Below are positions 57,108-63,951 of a DNA stretch of 63,951 nt, in pieces; the stretch's first letter is position 1; each line of letters opens with the position of its first letter. The DNA comes from Erysipelotrichales bacterium (GTDB lineage Bacteria; Bacillota_I; Bacilli_A; Erysipelotrichales; Erysipelotrichaceae), in assembly GCA_910576855.1 (NCBI GenBank), contig CAJTJP010000019.1, positions 1 through 63,951 of the forward strand. Reading direction: 5' to 3'. The position numbers and the translations under genes are program-made. Under the pieces are notes generated by a model that saw only the letters and a program-made list of their open reading frames with translations, ran no database searches and had not been told where the DNA came from.

Positions 57108-57151
57108 ATTATATTCTTTAAGGGATGAAAAAACAATAGATATCGCGATAT
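57108..57151 (-). promoter_or_regulatory. promoter of the BspA-type gene with upstream palindrome
   Basis: On the minus strand TTGTTT (57131-57136), 17 bases, TATAAT (57108-57113). A perfect 12-bp palindrome ATATCGCGATAT (57140-57151) lies 3 bases upstream of the -35 and may be an operator. Confidence 0.6.
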
Positions 57152-57237
57152 TTATTATCATTTTAATAAATTTTGCTGTTTTCATAATTCACGTTAATGC
57201 ACGATATTTGAAAACAAACTAATTTCGACAATGAATC

Positions 57238-57280
57238 ATAAAAAAACTGCAGTGATGAATCTATTCTTTCACACTGCAGT
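57238..57280 (-). terminator. terminator after sleC
   Basis: Stem ACTGCAGTG (57246-57254) with CACTGCAGT (57272-57280), followed on the minus strand by T7. Confidence 0.85.
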
Positions 57281-57311
57281 ATCAATATTAAGATAAATAT
57301 ACAGGACTGCT

Positions 57312-59363
57312 TTACTGCAACAGCTCCTGATACGTTTGATTGATCAAGTGCCATGTCTGTTGTCCCACTACACCGTCCGCAGGGATTCCCATCAAGCGCT
57401 GGAACGCCTCTACACTCGCTCTTGTACCGTTGCCGAAAATACCGTCTGCCGCAAGATCGGGAATCGACGTATAATAAATCGAAATTCCCTTAAGGCGCTG
57501 CTGTATCAACAAGACGTCATTTCCTCGTGAGCCGACACGAAGCACATTGCCCGGGAACGGCGGTGTTGACGTGCTCGGCAAATCACCGTTATCGATTTCA
57601 TTTGCCGTTTTCAAAAGCAGCTCCCAGGTTGCCTGATTCACAATTCCGTCTGCCGCTAAATTAAACTTGCGCTGAAACGCAATGACCGCATTACGGGTCG
57701 CGCTTCCGAAGATGCCGTCAATCACAATGACCGGTATTTCACTGTATTGTGAGGATACCGTATTCAAGGCGCTTTGAATCACCGTAACATTCGGTCCGCT
57801 GGCTCCTGTCATGATCGGATTGCCCGGGTAGCTCGGTGCGCTGTCATCAGGTACGATCTCCTGATTGATATTTGAGAACACCGCATAAATGCGATCCCAA
57901 GTAGCTCTGCCGACGATTCCGTCCTGAATCAAGCCAAATCGCTTCTGAAACGCAATAACTGCCTGTTCCAAGCCTTGACCGAAGCGTCCGTCAATCGATA
58001 CTTCACCGATTTCCTTATAGAAGACGCCGATGCTCGCAAGGTAATATTGAAGCAGCTGCACATCAACACCTTTACTGCCCTCACGAAGCGTAACTCCCGG
58101 CCATTCCCCGCTGTACAGATTTTGAATCTGACCGATGGATTTTAACTCTGCCAGCTTACGCACTGCCGCATAAATATAGCTGATTTTATACCAAGTAGCC
58201 TTCCCGACCACACCATCGACGCCTAAATCGAACTGGCGCTGAAATTCACGCACTGCCGCTTCGGTCGAAGCCTGAAAGTTACCGTCTACAGGGAAAATCG
58301 GCTGAATACTCGGATAGTTGATCGAGATCGCATTCAACTGCTCCTGAAGCTGTCTGACCTGTTGACCGCTCGATCCTACTCTTAACGGTGTTCCTGGATA
58401 AGAGGATACGATATCCTGAATATTATCCGTTGAGCGAATATTGATTTCATCACCGTAGTAATAGCGTAAAATTCTCAGTGCCGAATAGCCCTGATTCGCT
58501 AAATCCAAGGTACCCCACTGCTTCAAGCCCGGACACTGGGCATTTTTACCGTCACAATATTCCGCATAATACGGCTCCATATAATTTCGCTTTTGAATAT
58601 AATCGCCGAATACCTCATCAACGACCTCCGCAATCGAATCATAAATATTGCGATTTTTCACGAATGCCTGATCAAAGGCCGTAGAATTCGTAATGTCAAA
58701 GCTGTAGCCCTTGGAGCGATACCACTCCGTATAAATGCGATTCAGCACCAATGACATCTGTGCCCAAATATTTGCCTTTAATGCCTCGTAAGGCCATGTC
58801 GGATAAATCTCCGAGCTGGCAACATTTTTCAGATAATACAGAAACGGTACCGTTACATTCTCCGCATTGCGATCGGGTCTGCCTAAATGAACGGTGATAT
58901 TTGTCGGAATCACGACCTGGGTCAAAATGCGTGCCGTTGTATTCGGCGGTGTCTGTCCGACATTGTTGCCCCCTTCATTCGTCAAAAGATGATGGTCCGG
59001 AATCACATCGATATTGCGCTGTGCACTGCGCTGTAAGCGTGTCGGAATCGGTTCTACGTTTAAATAGCTGTATTCACCCGCAAATACCTGTACTCCCAAT
59101 ATCTCCTCAAGCTCAAAGCCGTTCGCACGAACCTGAACATTGTAAGTTTCATACGGTCTTGCATCATTTCCTTCACTTAAGCTTAAAGAGCGTTCCGGTG
59201 CATATAAGGCAATCATTTCGGTTTTGCCTGCATCATCTGTCATAAAGAAATCCTCAAATACTACTTCATCATCATTTACCTTGTAGACTCTTACCATCGC
59301 CTGTGTCAGTGCGAATGCCTGATCCCCAAGCGATACTTGAACCTGTAAATAACCTGTTGCGAT
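57312..59363 (-). CDS. sleC: SleC-like spore cortex-lytic enzyme
   Basis: Cortex hydrolase precursor. The catalytic part (about 140-270) matches SleC and the SpoIID/LytB fold: KNVASSEIYPTWPYEALKA with the Glu, NRIYTEWYRSKGY, YCDGKNAQCPGLKQWGT, RILRYYYG. Four PG_binding_1 domains follow (the last ending VVGQQTWHLI); the best-known SleC has one. The first ATG (59297) would remove the beginning of the first domain. Upstream in frame is ATGYLQVQVSLGDQAF, which fits the SleC N-terminus when an AUC at 59363 is used, with GGGGGTGGG before it. I therefore give 683 residues. A CATACTCTA sequence upstream might be a mother-cell -10. It follows a terminator, so it is a single gene. Confidence 0.7.
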   Translation of the reverse strand: MATGYLQVQVSLGDQAFALTQAMVRVYKVNDDEVVFEDFFMTDDAGKTEMIALYAPERSLSLSEGNDARPYETYNVQVRANGFELEEILGVQVFAGEYSYLNVEPIPTRLQRSAQRNIDVIPDHHLLTNEGGNNVGQTPPNTTARILTQVVIPTNITVHLGRPDRNAENVTVPFLYYLKNVASSEIYPTWPYEALKANIWAQMSLVLNRIYTEWYRSKGYSFDITNSTAFDQAFVKNRNIYDSIAEVVDEVFGDYIQKRNYMEPYYAEYCDGKNAQCPGLKQWGTLDLANQGYSALRILRYYYGDEINIRSTDNIQDIVSSYPGTPLRVGSSGQQVRQLQEQLNAISINYPSIQPIFPVDGNFQASTEAAVREFQRQFDLGVDGVVGKATWYKISYIYAAVRKLAELKSIGQIQNLYSGEWPGVTLREGSKGVDVQLLQYYLASIGVFYKEIGEVSIDGRFGQGLEQAVIAFQKRFGLIQDGIVGRATWDRIYAVFSNINQEIVPDDSAPSYPGNPIMTGASGPNVTVIQSALNTVSSQYSEIPVIVIDGIFGSATRNAVIAFQRKFNLAADGIVNQATWELLLKTANEIDNGDLPSTSTPPFPGNVLRVGSRGNDVLLIQQRLKGISIYYTSIPDLAADGIFGNGTRASVEAFQRLMGIPADGVVGQQTWHLINQTYQELLQ

Positions 59364-59433
59364 AATCCCACCCCCTAGGCTAGAGTATGGAATTCTAAAG
59401 TTTCAGGCTGTATGAACGCCCAGTCCCAAGGAA

Positions 59434-59460
59434 TAAAAAAACCATTGTCAATGACAATGG
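59434..59460 (-). terminator. terminator between the 153-residue gene and sleC
   Basis: Perfect stem CCATTGTCA (59442-59450) with TGACAATGG (59452-59460), then T6 on the minus strand. Confidence 0.85.
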
Positions 59461-59461
59461 A

Positions 59462-59923
59462 CTATTTACGATTGAAATAATACTTTCCGTTTTTCGCATG
59501 AATCGCATGGATTCTTGCCTCATTTTTATTTTTTTCAGCGGACAGCTGTGAAAGCATGGAATCTGCCATACGATAAATATAGACCGAGATTCTGCGCATT
59601 TCTAAAATCGTATACATTTCCTGCGGCTTTCGCTGAAACAAACGATCGGCATTTTCCGCAAAGCGATCGACGGATGGAATATGCAGATCGAGCTTTACCA
59701 AGCTTTTATGCTCCGCCTTAAAAAAACGCACATCGTGAATCATTGCCTGAAATGCTTCATTTAATGCCGCACACGCAAAGGCATCTTCCTCAGAAATAGT
59801 TTCTAAGCGCTTCACAAACGGCTTCACCCGATGATTTAAAAGCTTTAAAGAGCCCATGACCTGAAAGATTCGAGCGTTTTTTTCCTCTAATGATGTTAAT
59901 TCGCTTTGCGTTTCCTTATCCAC
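59462..59923 (-). CDS. helical protein of unknown function
   Basis: A 153-residue cytosolic, almost wholly alpha-helical protein (MDKETQSELTSLEEKNARIFQ, IHDVRFFKAEHKSLVKLDLHI, EMRRISVYIYRMADSMLSQLSAEKNKNE). No domain recognised. It ends with its own terminator, directly before sleC, which runs from a separate promoter. Possibly a lineage-specific regulator or scaffold; no evidence for either. Confidence 0.6.
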   Translation of the reverse strand: MDKETQSELTSLEEKNARIFQVMGSLKLLNHRVKPFVKRLETISEEDAFACAALNEAFQAMIHDVRFFKAEHKSLVKLDLHIPSVDRFAENADRLFQRKPQEMYTILEMRRISVYIYRMADSMLSQLSAEKNKNEARIHAIHAKNGKYYFNRK

Positions 59924-60061
59924 GTAGAATCACTCTTTCCATCAACATGCCTTATTTTATCATAATTTACGGTACATGAAAATGATAGAATTCATTTTTT
60001 ATCAAGGTTTTGACAATGAATTTAAAAAGTGCGAGTAAAACGGTAATCGCTAAGCAACAAT

Positions 60062-60475
60062 CTATTCCAGTTCGTTGATCAAAGAAAAAGTGAATTCGTC
60101 TTTGTCCTTGATCGTAACCTTATCCAATGCCGGACAATATTCCATTGCGGTACAAACCTCGTTATTGTCGGATTCATATACCCACCACGGTCCTTTTTGC
60201 GAATCCTGTGTTTCATCAAGCAATGTGATAAGATATGCACCGTACGGGCCGTTATCAACTTCAGCCTTTAGCTCGGTATGGGTTTTTAACAGCTCAGCCA
60301 GTGTTTCACAATCGCTGTCAATGCTGATCGTTTCCTGATGCTTTACACCCTTGACATGAATGGTGATTTGTTTGGCTCCCGCCGTACCCTCACTGTTGTT
60401 TTTGAATGCAAAGGCAAGCACACCCAAAAGAATCAGTGCTGCAGCTGCAGCAATCCATTTTACTTTTTTAGTCAT
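60062..60475 (-). CDS. DUF4430 (transcobalamin-like) anchored protein
   Basis: A 137-residue protein with an N-terminal helix (about 4-25) as anchor or signal, then the DUF4430 domain (about 36-135; HVKGVKHQETISIDSDCETLAELLKTH, WWVYESDNNE, FTFSL), whose fold resembles the C-terminal domain of cobalamin carriers. DUF4430 proteins often accompany ECF vitamin transporters, and here one lies next to an ECF S component. It may be a substrate-binding accessory. The substrate is unknown. Confidence 0.75.
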   Translation of the reverse strand: MTKKVKWIAAAAALILLGVLAFAFKNNSEGTAGAKQITIHVKGVKHQETISIDSDCETLAELLKTHTELKAEVDNGPYGAYLITLLDETQDSQKGPWWVYESDNNEVCTAMEYCPALDKVTIKDKDEFTFSLINELE

Positions 60476-60611
60476 AAAATACCTCTTTCCTTCTTTTTCA
60501 TCTATTTTTTATTGCAGCTTTTATTTCGATTAACGAACACTTCCGCTTTTTGTTTGAAGTGTCTTCCATAGTTCTTTGTATTCTTATTTACTATTTCTGT
60601 CATCCTGATGC

Positions 60612-61106
60612 TCACTGTCTCTTTTGTAAGGCTTCTATGCGCTTACTGAGCGGCTCATATAGGAACAAACAGCTTAAAAAAGATAAAATTCCTTGAATCA
60701 AGCTTGTTTTTAAACCGCTGATCCAATATAACAATGCCACATGCTTACTGAATAACAGAAACGGCAAATCTAACAGCTGTCCGCATAAAAATGACAGAAA
60801 GCCGCATAACAGGCACAGACATAACAGATGCTTGTTCAAAAAGCCTTTAAAAATCACTACAACTAAGGCATACAACGGATAGATCATAAGATACATACAG
60901 GTCCACGGCGTGATACCGAGAAACAGCATATTTAAACAGGCAAATATCACACAGGATAATATCGCTTCCCTTTTGCTTGAGGTCATTGCGTATAATACGA
61001 TAGTAAAGGTAATCAATTCTAAATACAGGATATTGGAAAATATCTGAAATACGCATACCATAGAGGCGGACATCAGCGCAATTTTCGTCAGCTGCTTTAC
61101 GGTCAT
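60612..61106 (-). CDS. ECF transporter S component (substrate unknown)
   Basis: A 164-residue protein with about five to six helices in the ECF S-component pattern (MTVKQLTKIALMSASMVCVF, YLELITFTIVLYAMTSSK, ITPWTCMYLMIYPLYALV). The ATPase and T components are not here, so it belongs to a shared-module type. Its start overlaps the stop of ygiQ by 4 bases (ATGA). The DUF4430 gene follows about 136 bases later on the same strand. No riboswitch is seen upstream, so the vitamin cannot be named. Confidence 0.8.
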   Translation of the reverse strand: MTVKQLTKIALMSASMVCVFQIFSNILYLELITFTIVLYAMTSSKREAILSCVIFACLNMLFLGITPWTCMYLMIYPLYALVVVIFKGFLNKHLLCLCLLCGFLSFLCGQLLDLPFLLFSKHVALLYWISGLKTSLIQGILSFLSCLFLYEPLSKRIEALQKRQ

Positions 61107-62935
61107 TTTTGAGGCTTCCTTCGTTTGGAATGGGAAAAGCCTTGAGAATGCTTTTTATTATTCGGTTTTATCAAGCATTTAGGTCCGTAGCCGATCAAGT
61201 CCTCACGATGTGCCATACGCAGTGCCTTTTCCACCAAGTGATAATTCTGCGGATAGGTAAACTGCATCAGTGCCCGCTGCATTGCCTTTTCCTCATAGGT
61301 TTTCGCAACATAGACCTTTTTCATTGTGCGCGGGTCCATACCGGTATAATACATGGCAGTCGATAAGGTTCCCGGAGTCGGATAGAAGTCTTGTACCTGC
61401 TTCGGGATATAGTGAATCTTTTTCAAGTAACAGGCCAATTCGATTGCGGCCTCTAAATCACTGCCCGGATGTGAGCTCATTAAATACGGAACAAGATATT
61501 GCTTCATATGAAGCTGCTTGTTTTTTTCCTCATAGCGCTGCGTAAATTTCAAATAGAGCTCTTTACGAGGCTTCCCCATTTTATCCAGTACCTTTGCGCT
61601 GATATGCTCAGGCGCAACCTTCAGTTGACCGGATATATGATATTGTATCAATTCATTAAAGAATGTATCGTCATCATCGTACATTAAATAGTCATAACGA
61701 ATACCGGAGCGAATAAAGACCTTCTTGATATTCGGTAAGGCACGAATCGCTCTTAAAACATCGACATATCGGGAATGATCGACCTTTAAGTTGGTACATG
61801 GCTTCGGAAATAAGCATTCCTTCTTTTTACAGGCTCCCAGTTGCTTCTGCTTCTCACAGGCGGTGCGTGAGAAATTGGCCGTCGGTCCGCCGACATCATG
61901 AATATAGCCTTTGAAATTCGGCATCTGTGAAATCGTTTTTGCTTCATTCACGAGGCTTTCCTTAGAACGTGTGGATATGACCCTTCCCTGATGATGGGTA
62001 ATTGCGCAAAAGGAACAGGAGCCGAAACAGCCGCGATTTGATACAAGAGAGAATTGAACCTCCTCGATTGCCGGTATATAGTGGTATTTCGGATGAAAGG
62101 TTCGCTCATACGGAAGTGAATAGGTAAAATCCATTTCTTCCTGTGTCAACGGAAGCGGCGGTTGATTTTGAACCACATACCATCCGTCATACGGTTCGAT
62201 CAATACCTGTGCCGCAATCGCATCGATATTTTCATGTTGGATCTTGAAGCTTTTGGCATACGCATAGACATCGTTCGCAATTTCCTCAAATGACGGTAAA
62301 AGAAACGCATCACTGACATATTGAATGTCCTTTGTTTTCCAGCATGTCCCTCTGATAAAACAGATATCCTTAGCGGCAAGTCCGCTGTTTAATGCATCGG
62401 CTACTTCAATGATTGTATTTTCACCCATGCCGTACATAAGTAAATCGGCTTGGGAATCGATTAAAATCGACCTTCTTACCTTATCGTCCCAATAGTCATA
62501 GTGTCCCAATCTTCTTAAACTCGCTTCAATACCGCCGATCAACACCGGTTTATGCGGAAACAGGCGTTTTAAAATTTGTGTATATACGATAACGGCACGA
62601 TCCGGTCGTTTCCCCATCACTCCGTCATCGCTATAGGAGTCCTTGTCTCTTTTTCGTTTATTGACGGAATAATGGTTCACCATAGAATCGATATTGCCGC
62701 TGCTTACCAAGAAGCCTAAACGCGGTTCACCGAATTGAGTAAACTCATCGTCCTTATGCCAATCCGGCTGAGCCAGTATCGCACAGCTGTAACCGAAGGC
62801 CTGCAGCGTTCTTGTGATGATCGCTGTTCCGAAGGACGGATGATCGACGTAAGCATCACCGGAAACATATATAAAATCGACCTGTTCAAAGCCTTGTTCA
62901 AGCATTTCTGCACGGCTTGTAGGTAAAAAAGCCAT
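61103..62935 (-). CDS. ygiQ: YgiQ family radical SAM protein
   Basis: A 610-residue protein of the UPF0313 family. The radical SAM cluster is RGCFGSCSFCAITHHQG. The N-terminal cobalamin-binding-like part (about 10-200) has GDAYVDHPSFGTAII, and the C-terminal part has GPTANFSRTACEKQKQLGACKKKECLFPKPC, where added cysteines may hold a second cluster. Substrate unknown. It is translationally coupled to the ECF S-component gene. Confidence 0.92.
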   Translation of the reverse strand: MAFLPTSRAEMLEQGFEQVDFIYVSGDAYVDHPSFGTAIITRTLQAFGYSCAILAQPDWHKDDEFTQFGEPRLGFLVSSGNIDSMVNHYSVNKRKRDKDSYSDDGVMGKRPDRAVIVYTQILKRLFPHKPVLIGGIEASLRRLGHYDYWDDKVRRSILIDSQADLLMYGMGENTIIEVADALNSGLAAKDICFIRGTCWKTKDIQYVSDAFLLPSFEEIANDVYAYAKSFKIQHENIDAIAAQVLIEPYDGWYVVQNQPPLPLTQEEMDFTYSLPYERTFHPKYHYIPAIEEVQFSLVSNRGCFGSCSFCAITHHQGRVISTRSKESLVNEAKTISQMPNFKGYIHDVGGPTANFSRTACEKQKQLGACKKKECLFPKPCTNLKVDHSRYVDVLRAIRALPNIKKVFIRSGIRYDYLMYDDDDTFFNELIQYHISGQLKVAPEHISAKVLDKMGKPRKELYLKFTQRYEEKNKQLHMKQYLVPYLMSSHPGSDLEAAIELACYLKKIHYIPKQVQDFYPTPGTLSTAMYYTGMDPRTMKKVYVAKTYEEKAMQRALMQFTYPQNYHLVEKALRMAHREDLIGYGPKCLIKPNNKKHSQGFSHSKRRKPQK

Positions 62936-63134
62936 AAAATCACCTCGACTATCATTTTATCATGAATAAAGCGAAATAGGAATGATTACCCTGACAGTTA
63001 TTCAAAAAAAGAAGAATTGCCTGTTCGCACTCTGCTTCATCGATTGTTTGATTTTTCTTTTTATTTTCATCGGAATTTGTCTTGAAGGCTTAAGTGTATT
63101 ATAGATAAGGTTCAAGTATTACCTCAGATTCAAA

Positions 63135-63200
63135 TCGAGTAGGGTAAATTTAATTACCCTCTCACACCACCATGCATGCCGTTCGGCACATGGCGGTTCG
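63135..63200 (-). ncRNA. 3' end of a group II intron (domains V and VI)
   Basis: The minus strand reads the domain V pattern (CCGCCATGTGCCG, GGCATGCATGGTGG, GTGTGAGAGG) followed by a short domain VI hairpin (GGGTAA/TTACCC at 63154-63159 and 63142-63147) and then CTACTCGAT, the typical 3' end; splice site about 63134-63135. The RT reading frame ends within domain V. Confidence 0.75.
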
Positions 63201-63951
63201 TCTCAATTTCAAAGTATGTTGTTTCGTGTAGTAATCTAGGCAGCTGACTAATCCTTTTTGGGTTAGTTTTCTTTTACTGATTGCTCTCACTACACATGTT
63301 TTCGTTACGACCCATTGATAGTGGTTTCCCATATAAGATGTCTGTCTTGCTAAATCTTTTCCGATTCCCAGTTTCTGTAAGCCCCATTGCCTTCTGTTCG
63401 GCACTTTCCACTGCTTCCAGATTATCACTCGCAATCTTGTTCTCAAATGGGCATCTATCTTTTCCATATTTGTTTTCATATTACATATCGAAAAATAGTT
63501 TATCCACCCTCTGATTACTTGATTCAGCTTTCTGATTCTCTCTTCCATTTTCATAGAGTTTTTCCTTATCGTAAGTCTTTTCAGCGCTTGTTTGAATTTC
63601 TTTATACTGCTTTCATGTGCTCGCAATTTCCATGTTTTCGTACTTTTATCGTAGTAGAATCCAAAACCTAAATACTTTAAATCATTAGGCTTCGTGATTC
63701 TCGTCTTTGTCATATTGACTTTTAATCCAAGTTTTCTTTCTATCCACGATGTTACACTGTACATCACTCGTTTGGCACTTGCTTCACTTTTTACTGTAAT
63801 TACGCAATCATCTGCGTATCTTGTGAAATGTAATCCTCGTCTTTCCAGTTCTTTATCCAATTCATTTAACAGAATATTACTTAACAGCGGTGATAAATTT
63901 CCACCTTGTGGTGTTCCTTTCTCGCTTTTTTCGTATTTTCCGTTTTCCATG
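63162..63951 (-). CDS. ltrA: group II intron reverse transcriptase/maturase, 3' part
   Basis: Incomplete at the right window edge, which cuts the 5' part; 262 residues are seen. RT motifs GTPQGGNLSPLLSNILLNELD (RT domain 4), RYADDCVI (RT domain 5 with the two Asp), and the maturase domain X (IRGWINYFSICNM) are intact. It ends with RRTAMCRTACMVV, translated from domain V, as is usual for these introns. No endonuclease domain follows. The intron may be mobile if the missing part is intact. Confidence 0.88.
   Translation of the reverse strand, partial: MENGKYEKSEKGTPQGGNLSPLLSNILLNELDKELERRGLHFTRYADDCVITVKSEASAKRVMYSVTSWIERKLGLKVNMTKTRITKPNDLKYLGFGFYYDKSTKTWKLRAHESSIKKFKQALKRLTIRKNSMKMEERIRKLNQVIRGWINYFSICNMKTNMEKIDAHLRTRLRVIIWKQWKVPNRRQWGLQKLGIGKDLARQTSYMGNHYQWVVTKTCVVRAISKRKLTQKGLVSCLDYYTKQHTLKLRRTAMCRTACMVV

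Noticed and set aside
1-63951. CRISPR array, tRNA or rRNA genes
   Set aside because: No regularly spaced repeats and no tRNA or rRNA-like sequence were seen by reading; a covariance search was not possible.

Overview
The window reads as chromosomal DNA of a low-GC, endospore-forming Firmicute. The gene content and order look like Erysipelotrichia (inference): spoIIGA-sigE-sigG-ylmC, sepF-ylmH-divIVA-ileS, ezrA-iscS-thiI-rpsD and rny-ymdB-miaB-rnjB-spoIIIE-ymfF-ymfH are short versions of gene blocks known from Bacillus. Nearly all core genes are on the minus strand.

Layout. 1-2.7 kb: a small secreted protein gene, then an ISL3-type element whose transposase has an in-frame stop. 2.8-12.6 kb: a MutS-like ATPase, topoisomerase IV (parE-parC), plsY and a P-type ATPase. 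12.8-28.9 kb: an M23 hydrolase, thiI/iscS/ezrA, rpsD with its leader, a short SSB, two M16 proteases, the DNA translocase, a catalytically degraded RNase J, miaB and a 57-aa ferredoxin. 29-31.5 kb: ymdB and rny. 31.8-38.8 kb: an A+T-rich accessory island (RCC1-repeat surface protein, zinc-ribbon lipoprotein, zinc-ribbon membrane protein, and a small membrane protein divergent from an XRE regulator with an operator between them). 38.9-46.9 kb: ileS with a T-box, divIVA, ylmH, sepF, ylmC, sigG, sigE, spoIIGA and hpf. Regulatory sites visible here include a sigma-F/G-type promoter before sigG and Spo0A boxes before spoIIGA. 47-54 kb: a small membrane ORF, two poorly known proteins, and an operon of a phospholipase-like protein, an M19 dipeptidase and a fusion of a Tet(M)/EF-G-like GTPase with a Rae1/YacP NYN nuclease. 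54-63 kb: a BspA/CAP surface protein, a SleC-like spore cortex-lytic enzyme whose real start looks non-canonical, a DUF4430 protein with an ECF S component, and a YgiQ radical SAM protein. The right edge holds the 3' half of a group II intron.

Main point of interest. The 853-aa protein at 49454-52015 joins a translational GTPase of the ribosomal-protection type to a nuclease domain closely resembling Rae1, which cuts mRNA in the ribosomal A site. This suggests a one-polypeptide ribosome-clearing factor. Other notable points are the IS with three end-like repeats per side sitting inside a terminator hairpin, the probable AUC start of sleC, and a structured 3' UTR behind ssb.
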